This document shows, one piece after another, positions 1-7,499 of a DNA stretch of 19,124 nucleotides; the first letter of the stretch is position 1, and the number at the start of each line of letters is the position of its first letter. The translations under genes were made by a program, and so were the position numbers. The stretch is from positions 1 to 19,124 of the forward strand of contig JALRDC010000126.1 of assembly GCA_023262245.1 (NCBI GenBank), in the 5' to 3' direction. Under the pieces are notes generated by a model. It was not told where the DNA came from, did not search any database, and saw only the letters and a program-made list of their open reading frames with translations. This stretch comes from Flavobacteriaceae bacterium. Its GTDB lineage: Bacteria; Bacteroidota; Bacteroidia; Flavobacteriales; Flavobacteriaceae.

Positions 1-113
1 ATTCTGGTAGAGGAGACAACCACCTCTTTAAGACTTTGAGGCGGGGGTATGGAATCGTTTTGGGCATAAACCCAAGGAATTGATACGCAGAGTATCACAA
101 TAAAAAATTTCAT
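1..113 (-). CDS. TonB-dependent receptor, 5' end only (cut by window edge)
   Basis: Reading leftward from the ATG at 111-113 gives 37 codons with no stop before the window edge. The protein starts with a short basic and hydrophobic signal peptide ending VYAQ, with cleavage likely at A-Q. A short linker with three prolines follows, then SLKEVVVSSTR. That last stretch is the usual beginning of a TonB-dependent receptor plug (the L-x-E-V-V-V-x-A/S-x-R pattern). There is no carboxypeptidase-like domain before the plug, so it resembles BtuB/CirA-type receptors more than SusC. It begins 34 bases after the atpC stop on the same strand and could be co-transcribed with atpDC. The barrel and any ligand clues are outside the window. 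The family call rests on about 37 residues. Confidence 0.7.
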   Translation of the reverse strand, partial: MKFFIVILCVSIPWVYAQNDSIPPPQSLKEVVVSSTR

Positions 114-147
114 GATGGTAAAACTAGATTTGGGGAATTAAAATTTA

Positions 148-426
148 TTAATCTGTTAAAAGAATAATTTTATTATTTCTCATTTCAATAGCACCTGAGT
201 TGATATCAAAAAAATAGGTGTTTTGATCCTCTTTTGTAAAGTATTCAAGGGCTTCCGTTTCTAATTGTAAATCCCCTTGGATTTTCACTCTGCCTTTAAC
301 CAAAGTAGAAACAATAGGCGCGTGATTATTTAAAATTTGAAACGAGCCTAATGCTCCGGGTACGGTTACGCTATAAACTTCACCACTAAAGAGTCGTGCT
401 TCTGGAGATACTATATCGAGTTGCAT
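148..426 (-). CDS. atpC: F1F0 ATP synthase epsilon subunit, short form
   Basis: This 92-residue epsilon subunit belongs to the central stalk of F1, on the cytoplasmic face. It begins MQLDIVSPEARLFSG and keeps the signature VPGALGSFQILNNHAP (about residues 22-37), typical of the N-terminal beta-sandwich domain that contacts gamma and the c-ring. The protein ends where that domain ends. The C-terminal two-helix hairpin, which in enterobacterial and Bacillus epsilon (about 130-140 residues) can insert into F1 and inhibit ATP hydrolysis, is absent. From memory, short epsilon subunits are usual in Bacteroidota, so this is probably not a truncation; the stop is clean and followed by a normal gap. 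The start lies 4 bases after the atpD stop, so the two are translated from one mRNA. Confidence 0.95.
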   Translation of the reverse strand: MQLDIVSPEARLFSGEVYSVTVPGALGSFQILNNHAPIVSTLVKGRVKIQGDLQLETEALEYFTKEDQNTYFFDINSGAIEMRNNKIILLTD

Positions 427-430
427 AGGA

Positions 431-1942
431 TTAAACTTCTGCTAACATTTTTTCGCCCGCCTCAATGGCCTCTTCTATAGTTCCTTTAAGGTTAAAAGCT
501 GCCTCTGGTAGGTGGTCTAATTCGCCATCCATAATCATGTTAAAGCCTTTTATGGTGTCTTTAATATCGACTAGAACTCCAGGTATTCCTGTAAATTGCT
601 CTGCAACGTGGAAGGGTTGCGATAAGAAACGTTGTACTCGTCGAGCTCGGGAAACCGCTAATTTATCCTCTTCAGAAAGTTCGTCCATCCCTAAAATAGC
701 GATGATGTCTTGTAATTCTTTATAGCGTTGCAACAACTCTTTTACTCTTTGTGCACAGGCATAATGTTCTTCACCCAAAATGTCTGCTGTTAATATACGA
801 GAGGTTGAATCTAGTGGATCAACTGCAGGGTAAATTCCTAACTCAGCAATTTTTCTAGATAATACAGTGGTTGCATCTAGGTGCGCAAAGGTTGTTGCCG
901 GTGCGGGATCCGTAAGGTCATCCGCAGGTACATATACCGCTTGTACGGAAGTAATAGAACCTTTCTTGGTTGATGTAATTCGTTCTTGCATAGCACCCAT
1001 CTCCGTAGCCAATGTAGGTTGATACCCTACGGCCGATGGCATACGTCCTAACAGGGCAGAAACCTCAGAGCCTGCTTGGGTAAATCGGAAAATGTTATCC
1101 ACAAAGAAAAGGACATCTTTCCCTTGACCATCTCCAGCACCATCTCTAAAATACTCTGCAATAGTAAGCCCCGAAAGTGCCACACGTGCTCGAGCACCGG
1201 GAGGTTCGTTCATCTGTCCAAAGACAAAAGTAGCCTTGGATTCTTTCATTGCTTTTTTATCAACTTTTTTAAGATCCCAGCCTCCTTCTTCCATAGAATG
1301 CATGAAGTCATCTCCGTATTTTATAATCCCCGATTCAAGCATCTCACGAAGCAGGTCATTTCCTTCTCTAGTTCGTTCTCCTACTCCAGCGAAAACAGAT
1401 AGTCCACCATGTCCTTTGGCAATATTGTTAATCAACTCTTGGATTAAAACTGTTTTTCCAACGCCAGCACCTCCAAAAAGTCCAATCTTTCCTCCTTTTG
1501 CGTAAGGTTCAATTAGGTCAATTACTTTGATTCCTGTAAACAATACTTCGGTTGATGTGGATAGGTCTTCAAAAGCGGGTGCTTCTCTGTGAATAGCTAA
1601 TCCATTTTCGCCGTCTTTTGGAAGGTCTTCCATTCCGTCTATTGCATCTCCAATCACGTTAAATAAACGTCCGTAAACTGCATCTCCGATGGGCATTTGT
1701 ATGGGACTTCCAAGAGCTTTAGCCTCTGTTCCACGACTCAGTCCATCGGTTGAATCCATAGATACCGTTCGAACCGTTTCTTCTCCAATATGAGATTGTA
1801 CCTCAAGAATGAGTTTGTTACCATCCGATTTTGTGATTTCAAGTGCATCATATATCTTAGGTAGTGGGTTGTTTTCTCCACTAAAATCTACATCTACAAC
1901 GGGACCAATAATTTGGGAAACTTTACCTGTGCTTTGAGCCAT
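431..1942 (-). CDS. atpD: F1F0 ATP synthase beta subunit
   Basis: This is the catalytic beta subunit of F1 (503 residues), which makes ATP from ADP and phosphate. The N-terminal beta-barrel covers about residues 1-85. The Walker A motif GGAGVGKT is at 157-164 and GERTREGNDL at 188-197. The Walker B strand with the following aspartate, LFFVDNIFRF, is at 278-287, and the DELSEE motif at 420-425 is intact. It is some 40 residues longer than the E. coli protein (460). Most of the excess is a charged insert at about 207-236, before the TFVFGQMNEPPGARAR stretch; an insert here is a known Bacteroidota feature. It is the first gene of a two-gene atpDC unit with its own promoter, separate from the other atp genes, an arrangement common in this phylum. 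Confidence 0.98.
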   Translation of the reverse strand: MAQSTGKVSQIIGPVVDVDFSGENNPLPKIYDALEITKSDGNKLILEVQSHIGEETVRTVSMDSTDGLSRGTEAKALGSPIQMPIGDAVYGRLFNVIGDAIDGMEDLPKDGENGLAIHREAPAFEDLSTSTEVLFTGIKVIDLIEPYAKGGKIGLFGGAGVGKTVLIQELINNIAKGHGGLSVFAGVGERTREGNDLLREMLESGIIKYGDDFMHSMEEGGWDLKKVDKKAMKESKATFVFGQMNEPPGARARVALSGLTIAEYFRDGAGDGQGKDVLFFVDNIFRFTQAGSEVSALLGRMPSAVGYQPTLATEMGAMQERITSTKKGSITSVQAVYVPADDLTDPAPATTFAHLDATTVLSRKIAELGIYPAVDPLDSTSRILTADILGEEHYACAQRVKELLQRYKELQDIIAILGMDELSEEDKLAVSRARRVQRFLSQPFHVAEQFTGIPGVLVDIKDTIKGFNMIMDGELDHLPEAAFNLKGTIEEAIEAGEKMLAEV

Positions 1943-1989
1943 TTTTTTTCTACTTAAACGTTTGACTTTTCGGTCGAAATAATGAGTTG

Positions 1990-1997
1990 CAAATATA
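1990..1997 (-). promoter_or_regulatory. Predicted promoter -7 box of atpD-atpC
   Basis: Read on the minus strand this is TATATTTG, an exact match to the Bacteroidota -7 consensus TAnnTTTG. The -33 region is only T-rich (TTTTT at 2011-2015), with no clean TTG. The predicted start of transcription is near 1983, giving a leader of about 40 bases before the atpD ATG. The box lies downstream of the receptor terminator, so atpDC should be transcribed independently. The assignment rests on consensus match alone. Confidence 0.6.
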
Positions 1998-2074
1998 TGG
2001 GGTTCCTCATAAAAATCCGATACTTAATTCTTTTTTATTTGTAATTTTTTAATTCTCAAATGTCAAGACAAATC

Positions 2075-2105
2075 AAAAAAAAGAGGGCATAAAAGCCCTC
2101 TTTTT
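2075..2105 (-). terminator. Intrinsic terminator after the 978-residue TonB receptor
   Basis: GAGGGC (2083-2088) and GCCCTC (2095-2100) form a 6-base-pair GC-rich stem around the loop ATAAAA. The stem is flanked by eight A (2075-2082) and five T (2101-2105). On the minus strand the hairpin is followed by eight U, as expected for a rho-independent terminator about 24 bases after the receptor stop. The flanking A/T runs can also pair, and the structure would be weaker but possible on the other strand. Confidence 0.88.
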
Positions 2106-2128
2106 AAATTCTATAATTTATTTCAACA

Positions 2129-5065
2129 TTAAAAACCGTATCTCAAACCGATATAATAAGTTGAACCTACTAACCCAGCTCCTGGTGCAGCATAATATTC
2201 ATCTCCAAATAAATTGGTCCCACCTAACTTAATGTTAAAGTCTTTTATGGTGAGGTTTATTTGAGCATCTAACAGGTTTCTTTCGGGTACAATTCCATCT
2301 ACATAACTACTCTCCCATAAAAAGGATTCTAAATATTTATAGTTAATTCCAAAACCAAAGTTCTTGAATAAATTGTTGTTAGAAAGAGATACTTTAAATG
2401 TATTTTCTGGAGTATTAAAGCCTGTTTCAAAATCTGGATTTGCTGTTTGGTCAAAATCTAGTTTAGCGTTTGTATAGCTAATCCCTAAGTTAAAATCATC
2501 AAATGAAGTGTCTAAGCCAATATTAAATCCAGAAGATTTTACATCCGCATCTGTATTGGAATCTATTGCTACCACAGTAAAAAGGCCCTGAGATAAAGCA
2601 AGAATACTAGCAGGTAAGTCTACCCCCACGGGAGAAAAAGCAGCGGGGATGACTTGTGTCCCAGCGACATCCCCTACATGTGGAGTTGCAACTGTTTGAC
2701 TTGCAATAAAATTGTCATAATCGTTACGGTAATAACTTGCATCTATATAAATTTTACCAACTCTTCCACGGTATCCTACTTCATAGGCTACCACTTTTTC
2801 TGGCTGCACAGGATTTACCTGAGCTTTTTGAAGAAGCTGTGGGTTTTGTGTGGCTGAAAATTGAAGAACCGAACTCAAAGAAAAGGAGTTTGATAGTATG
2901 TTATTTCCCGTGAGTGTGTCGTAAATATCCACCCCCAATTGGTTTAATAAACCTACTGTTTGCGCACCTAGTTCTGCAGAAGTTCCTCTACTAGTTGTTT
3001 GATATCGATCAAAGTTATCCGGAGCAGAACCTAATAAGATTGCAACTGGAGTTTCTAGACCAATGTACTGATCTTGATTTGTAGGATATCTAAATCCTGT
3101 TTGATAGGATAATCTGAAGTTATGAACTTTTGCTTTATCGGGACTAATCACCAAAGAGAGTCGAGGAGAAAAGTTTGCATCAAAGTTTTGTGCTCCATCA
3201 TAACGTATGGAACCAGTAAATTTTATTTGATCCGAGATTTGAGATTGCAACTGGGTATACAATCCATATTCATAAACATTAATCGGACCGTTATTATCTG
3301 TAAAGATCGTTCCGTTTGAATTCAATTCATAATTTCGATAGGAACCCCCTACTTGAAGTTCTCCTAATTTACCAAGATCTCCAAAATTATAGTTTGCATC
3401 TACATGAGTTAAACTCGTTTGATCATTAAATTGTGACCCGTTATATAAAGGGGTCTGAGTGATACTGTTGTAGAGTTGTTGAAATTCTGGAGTACCAACC
3501 TGAGCAAGTGTTGAATTTGCAGCAGTTCTTGCAGCACTATGACTTGGATTACCCGTTAATGCTGATTGAATATAACTCCCTACATAAGTTGTAAACCAAT
3601 CTTGTGCTTGAGAGATGTTTATAAATTGTCCTGTATAAACCGCATCATAGGTGTCACCAGTATCTTCAATGGTTGTATAACCTCTTACAAAGAAATTATC
3701 TCCTCTTAACTCTAATTTGTGTTGTTGTATCCCAAAATTCTTTAATATATATCGGCTTGCTCCCTGATAAATGGTATTACCCGATGCAATTTTAGAAATC
3801 CAAGACAATTCAACGCTATCTGATAATTTATAATACAGTGATGCATCAAATTTAGTATTTGAAGCGTCGTAATTCCATAGATCTTTTTCAGCATAACCGT
3901 CCATTCCAATAGTCGTTACTCCCCCAGGAACAGCTTGTGAAATCAAGCCATCGATGGCAGAAGCAGGGACTAAGCTGGGATCTGGAAGTCCTAAATTAGC
4001 TGCAACACCTTGAGCAACCAAGCCTCTTGCTAATGGATTGGCTAGAGCAAGTTCTTGAAAGTTTAAGTTTTGAGTAATTTCATCTCCATATCTTGAAAGG
4101 GCATTAAATGCCAATTCATTCCCTGTTCTTGTCACCGCTCTATCTGGATTCCCGGGTCCCGCATCTACATACATATTTTCATCTGTTTGCGCCCAATCTT
4201 TCCCTTCGTAATGAGAAAAGTTAAATTTTACGGCAAACTTATCACTCAGCTTATAGGCAGCTCTTATACCAACATCGTAATAGGTATTGTCTCCATTATT
4301 CGAAGAAGAGGTAATCCCTGACTTTACATAGGCACTAATACCCTCATCTTCAAATGGACTTTTACTATTCATTAACAAGATTCCGTTGAAAGCATTGGCA
4401 CCGTACAATGCCGATGAAGCTCCTGGTAATAATTCAACAGATGCTACATCGAGTTGATTCAAACCAATCAAATTACCGATAGGAAATTGTATTCCTGGTG
4501 CTGCACTGTCCATACCGTCAACTAATTGAAGAAAACGCTCGTTAGAGAAAGAAGCAAAACCTCTAGTATTAACAATTGGAAGTGTTATCGAAGAATATAA
4601 TACGTCCACACCTTTCAAATTCTCAACAGAAGAATAAAAATCTGAAGAGGTTGAAAATTTAATATCGTTTAAACCTAGTCTTTCGATTGAAACTGGAGAC
4701 TCGGCAATTCGTTCTGGCCTTCTAGATGCAGCAATTACGATTTCGTCTAGTGCTTCTCCTGCTTCTAAAGAAATAGTTAAATTTTGATCTGAACTTGTTA
4801 CTTCAAGAACTTTCGTGCCAAAACCAATGGAACTAACCTCGATATTAAAAGGTGCATCTTGTTCTGTTGTAAGTGAGAAATTTCCGTCAAAATCAGTAGC
4901 GATTCCTATTCCCGTGCCTTGAATAATGATATTGGCTCCAGGGATTCCTTCTTGGTTTTGAGCATCAACAACTTTTCCAGTGATTGATGTTTGAGCTAGG
5001 ATAAGATTTGCAGAAAAAAATAGCAGCAAAAAAAATCCCTTTTTTAATACATTCTTTGTTTTCAT
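2129..5065 (-). CDS. TonB-dependent receptor with carboxypeptidase-like N-terminal domain
   Basis: This 978-residue outer-membrane active transporter depends on TonB for energy. In order: a signal peptide (about 1-24, ending LILAQ); a carboxypeptidase D regulatory-like beta-sandwich (about 25-100, with ITGKVVDAQNQEGIPGAN and the DFDGNFSL turn); a TonB-box-like ALDEIVIAASRR (105-116); and a plug domain (about 117-235, with VNTRGF, LVDGMD and LLPGASSALYGANAFNGIL). A long beta-barrel follows, ending in an aromatic residue (YIGLRYGF) as expected for Bam-dependent insertion. No SusD partner is adjacent and the length and plug are not typical of SusC, so a polysaccharide SusCD system is not supported. 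The ligand cannot be told from sequence. It stands alone between a 277-base upstream gap and its own terminator. No good promoter box was seen upstream. Confidence 0.93.
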   Translation of the reverse strand: MKTKNVLKKGFFLLLFFSANLILAQTSITGKVVDAQNQEGIPGANIIIQGTGIGIATDFDGNFSLTTEQDAPFNIEVSSIGFGTKVLEVTSSDQNLTISLEAGEALDEIVIAASRRPERIAESPVSIERLGLNDIKFSTSSDFYSSVENLKGVDVLYSSITLPIVNTRGFASFSNERFLQLVDGMDSAAPGIQFPIGNLIGLNQLDVASVELLPGASSALYGANAFNGILLMNSKSPFEDEGISAYVKSGITSSSNNGDNTYYDVGIRAAYKLSDKFAVKFNFSHYEGKDWAQTDENMYVDAGPGNPDRAVTRTGNELAFNALSRYGDEITQNLNFQELALANPLARGLVAQGVAANLGLPDPSLVPASAIDGLISQAVPGGVTTIGMDGYAEKDLWNYDASNTKFDASLYYKLSDSVELSWISKIASGNTIYQGASRYILKNFGIQQHKLELRGDNFFVRGYTTIEDTGDTYDAVYTGQFINISQAQDWFTTYVGSYIQSALTGNPSHSAARTAANSTLAQVGTPEFQQLYNSITQTPLYNGSQFNDQTSLTHVDANYNFGDLGKLGELQVGGSYRNYELNSNGTIFTDNNGPINVYEYGLYTQLQSQISDQIKFTGSIRYDGAQNFDANFSPRLSLVISPDKAKVHNFRLSYQTGFRYPTNQDQYIGLETPVAILLGSAPDNFDRYQTTSRGTSAELGAQTVGLLNQLGVDIYDTLTGNNILSNSFSLSSVLQFSATQNPQLLQKAQVNPVQPEKVVAYEVGYRGRVGKIYIDASYYRNDYDNFIASQTVATPHVGDVAGTQVIPAAFSPVGVDLPASILALSQGLFTVVAIDSNTDADVKSSGFNIGLDTSFDDFNLGISYTNAKLDFDQTANPDFETGFNTPENTFKVSLSNNNLFKNFGFGINYKYLESFLWESSYVDGIVPERNLLDAQINLTIKDFNIKLGGTNLFGDEYYAAPGAGLVGSTYYIGLRYGF

Positions 5066-5342
5066 ATTTTTTTATTTCATTTGTTATGAACATAAAGCAA
5101 ACAATGTATCAAGTAAGGTTGGGGAAATTCAAGTATTTTGTTTAATGGAGTGTAAGTTAACACATTTTTTCAGCTAAAAATATAATTTTAAAGAAAGACT
5201 TATATATTTTAGGGCCAAACAATTTTATTCTAAATGCCAAATTAGCCCCCTCTCGCGCCGCTAGATTAAAAAAAGCATTCTAAGAAAATACTGTGATTTT
5301 GATACAGAAACCTTATTTTAGAAAACTTTTGACGTAAAGATT
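5066..5342. other. Divergent intergenic region (277 bases)
   Basis: This region separates the minus-strand receptor from the plus-strand acyltransferase and should hold both promoters. I see no exact TAnnTTTG box on either strand. The best partial matches are TACATTGT read on the minus strand near 5102-5109, AACTTTTG at 5325-5332 plus, and TATTTTAG at 5314-5321 plus. A short GC-rich island (about 5246-5262, including TCTCGCGCCG) stands out from very AT-rich surroundings. No small gene or clear hairpin was found. Confidence 0.4.
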
Positions 5343-6377
5343 TTGAAAAACATAATTTACTATCTAATTAAATATCTTTTAAGGTATTACAATCAAATAT
5401 ATTTTCGATCTATAAAAGTCTATGGTTACGAAAACATCCCAAAAGATGGGGGAATTTTGTTTTCACCCAATCATCAAGGTGCATTTTTAGATCCCCTTCT
5501 GGTGGGTTCAATGACCCCAAATAAAATAACCTCTCTTACTCGGAGTGATGTTTTTGGAGGTCCCTTGCAATGGTTTTTAGACGCCTTACAAATGCTCCCA
5601 GTATATAGAATTAGAAACGGTTATAGTAATTTAAAAAAAAACGATGCCATCTTTGAACGTTGTCATCAATTGCTAGGAAAAGGGAAGTATATGATGATGT
5701 TTTCTGAAGGAGGTCATCACGATGAATATTTTTTAAAACGCTTGTCAAAGGGAAGTAGTCGATTAGCTTATCAAGCGCAGCGCGCAAATCCAAATAAAAA
5801 AATTTACCTTCAACCTGTAGGTTTAAATTACGGTCACCACAGACAACCCCGATGTACCTTGCATTTAGTCTTTGGAAAACCAATAGCTATTCAAGCCACG
5901 ATAGAGGACAAACTTTCTGAAGCAGAAAACATAAATAAATTGCGTGAAAAACTCCAAGACAGTATGCGCGAATGCCTTTGGCTTCCTGATGAAACTGAAA
6001 ATTACGCACAACAAAAAGAATGTATTAACCGAACTACAACACAATGGGAGTTCCACGAACTTAAAAATGCCTTAGCAAGTTCTTTTGATAAATTACCCAA
6101 AAGAAGGAAATTAACTGGTTTTGAAAAGAGCATTATTGCGCTGCTAAGCATTCCTAATATAATCCCGCTCTGGATAACCCGCTTTATTATTGGGAAGTTT
6201 AATGACCGTGTTTTTATCAGCTCCATGAAATATGCCCTAGGAGTGTTTTTCTTCCCCCTTTGGTGGCTACTTTCCTCCATCGGCATTGCTTGCGCATTTG
6301 GGAATAATGTGATGACAGCTTATTTACTTGTTTGTATCTCAAGTATCTTCCTTCGACAAAGATTATTATTATTATAA
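5343..6377 (+). CDS. Lysophospholipid (1-acylglycerol-3-phosphate-type) acyltransferase
   Basis: This 344-residue PlsC-like acyltransferase probably transfers an acyl chain to a lysophospholipid or glycerol-phosphate acceptor at the inner membrane. The acyltransferase core spans about 25-190. The catalytic block is SPNHQGAFLDP (41-51), with five residues between His44 and Asp50, not the four of classical PlsC; this spacing fits the subfamily with NHxNALLDP-like blocks. The acceptor-binding FSEGGHHDE is at 120-128, in place of the classical FPEGTRS. PVYRIRN at 86-92 is the middle block. The C-terminal part has two hydrophobic segments (about 262-283 and 298-340) that should anchor it. The only plausible starts are non-ATG: TTG at 5343 gives MKNIIYYLIK, while the first internal Met is at residue 57, inside the fold. 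The true acceptor is unknown. Confidence 0.85.
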   Translation: MKNIIYYLIKYLLRYYNQIYFRSIKVYGYENIPKDGGILFSPNHQGAFLDPLLVGSMTPNKITSLTRSDVFGGPLQWFLDALQMLPVYRIRNGYSNLKKNDAIFERCHQLLGKGKYMMMFSEGGHHDEYFLKRLSKGSSRLAYQAQRANPNKKIYLQPVGLNYGHHRQPRCTLHLVFGKPIAIQATIEDKLSEAENINKLREKLQDSMRECLWLPDETENYAQQKECINRTTTQWEFHELKNALASSFDKLPKRRKLTGFEKSIIALLSIPNIIPLWITRFIIGKFNDRVFISSMKYALGVFFFPLWWLLSSIGIACAFGNNVMTAYLLVCISSIFLRQRLLLL

Positions 6378-6386
6378 TATAATTTA

Positions 6387-6416
6387 TAATAGATTTTTCT
6401 TATATAATATCTATTA
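6387..6416. repeat. AT-rich inverted repeat after the acyltransferase gene
   Basis: TAATAGAT (6387-6394) and ATCTATTA (6409-6416) are perfect 8-base inverted arms around a 14-base loop, starting 10 bases after the acyltransferase stop. There is no following T-run and the arms are almost pure A/T. This may be a weak terminator or mRNA 3' end, or chance in a very AT-rich 157-base spacer. Confidence 0.3.
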
Positions 6417-6522
6417 ATAAGCCTAAATAGCAAAAAATCATTAATATAATATTTGTTTTACTTATGCATAATATTTTTATGATAGTAATTAGCTATTATT
6501 TAATCCGTATCTAAAAGATTAA

Positions 6523-6530
6523 TACCTTCG
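6523..6530 (+). promoter_or_regulatory. Predicted promoter -7 box of the YpdA-like gene
   Basis: TACCTTCG matches TAnnTTTG at all fixed positions but one (C for T). It ends only 4 bases before the ATG at 6535. With the usual distance of 5-7 bases from box to transcription start, the mRNA would begin at or within a base or two of the start codon. The -33 region has no clean TTG. Confidence 0.5.
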
Positions 6531-6534
6531 CAAC

Positions 6535-7497
6535 ATGCGAGATGTAATCATAATAGGTGCCGGACCCATTGGGCTGGCCTGTGGTATTGAAGCTCAAAAA
6601 AGAGGTTTAAACTATTTGATTTTTGATAAGGGCACCTTGGTAAACTCTCTTTACCACTACCCCTTAAACATGACTTTTTTTTCAACCTCAGACAAACTCG
6701 AAATTGGCGAGATCCCTTTTATTTCTCATAACACCAAACCTACTCGTGCAGAAGCATTGGAATATTACAGAAGAGTAGCTTCCCATTGGAATTTGGAACT
6801 CAGACTCTATGAGGCCATAGAAAAGCTAAAAAAAATTGGAGACCATTTTAGTATCACTACCGATAAAGATCATTATACTTCAAAATCTATAGTCATCGCA
6901 ACTGGCTTTTATGACCGTCCTTTCATGCTAAACGTCCCTGGTGAAAACCTCCCTAAAGTAAAGCACTATTACTCAGAACCTCATCCTTTTTATGGAATGC
7001 ATGTTGCAGTTGTAGGTGCAGCAAACTCTGCAGTAGATGCAGCATTAGAAACCTATCGGAAAGGGGCGAAAAGTGTAACCATGATCATTCGAGAAAAGGA
7101 AATTGGAACCAATGTGAAATACTGGGCGCGACCAGATATTATAAATCGTATTGAAGAGGGGAGTATTAAAGCTTATTTTGAATCTACGATAACTGAAATC
7201 CAAAAGGAATTCGTGCTTTTTAAAGAAAAGAATGAAACGCATAAAATTCCCAATGATTTTGTGTTAGCCATGACAGGCTATGAGCCCAATTTTGAAATGC
7301 TGGAACAAATAGGCGTAGCGTTTGAAAATGATGAATTTAGAACTCCAAAATACGATGCCAAAACAATGGAGTCTAACGCTAAAGGTGTATTTCTTGCAGG
7401 TGTGGTTTGCGGCGGTTATAAAACCAACAAATGGTTTATTGAAAACTCCCGAGAACATGCTCGTATTGTAATGGAAGCTATTAGTTCGGGGGCTTAG
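6535..7497 (+). CDS. YpdA-like FAD/NADPH oxidoreductase (putative bacillithiol-disulfide reductase)
   Basis: This 320-residue two-dinucleotide-fold flavoprotein has a FAD-binding GAGPIG at 8-13, the family block YPLNMTFFSTS at 42-52, a second Rossmann motif VVGAANSA at 159-166 (NADPH), and a C-terminal FAD contact region GVFLAGVVCGG (284-294). It has no CxxC redox pair, so it is not thioredoxin reductase. YpdA family members reduce oxidised bacillithiol with NADPH and work with bacilliredoxins; many Flavobacteriia carry bacillithiol genes. The cysteine reported as catalytic in the Staphylococcus enzyme (within GGGPCG) is Ile12 here; the nearest cysteine is Cys16, and the only other is Cys292. 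The physiological substrate is therefore inferred from the family. The gene runs head-on into the DUF4270 gene with 2 bases between the stops. Confidence 0.82.
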   Translation: MRDVIIIGAGPIGLACGIEAQKRGLNYLIFDKGTLVNSLYHYPLNMTFFSTSDKLEIGEIPFISHNTKPTRAEALEYYRRVASHWNLELRLYEAIEKLKKIGDHFSITTDKDHYTSKSIVIATGFYDRPFMLNVPGENLPKVKHYYSEPHPFYGMHVAVVGAANSAVDAALETYRKGAKSVTMIIREKEIGTNVKYWARPDIINRIEEGSIKAYFESTITEIQKEFVLFKEKNETHKIPNDFVLAMTGYEPNFEMLEQIGVAFENDEFRTPKYDAKTMESNAKGVFLAGVVCGGYKTNKWFIENSREHARIVMEAISSGA

Positions 7498-7499
7498 AA

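Noticed and set aside
465..1505. Several open frames on the plus strand opposite atpD
   Set aside because: They lie antisense to a fully conserved gene, give low-complexity Ser/Pro/Lys-rich products with no recognisable motif, and have no promoter or neighbour support.
2129..5065. SusC/SusD-type polysaccharide uptake locus
   Set aside because: No SusD-like lipoprotein, glycoside hydrolase or matching regulator is adjacent to either full-length receptor; length and plug features do not favour SusC.
6535..7497. Thioredoxin reductase
   Set aside because: The two nucleotide-binding motifs are present, but there is no CxxC pair between or after them, and family blocks such as YPLNMTFFSTS point to YpdA.
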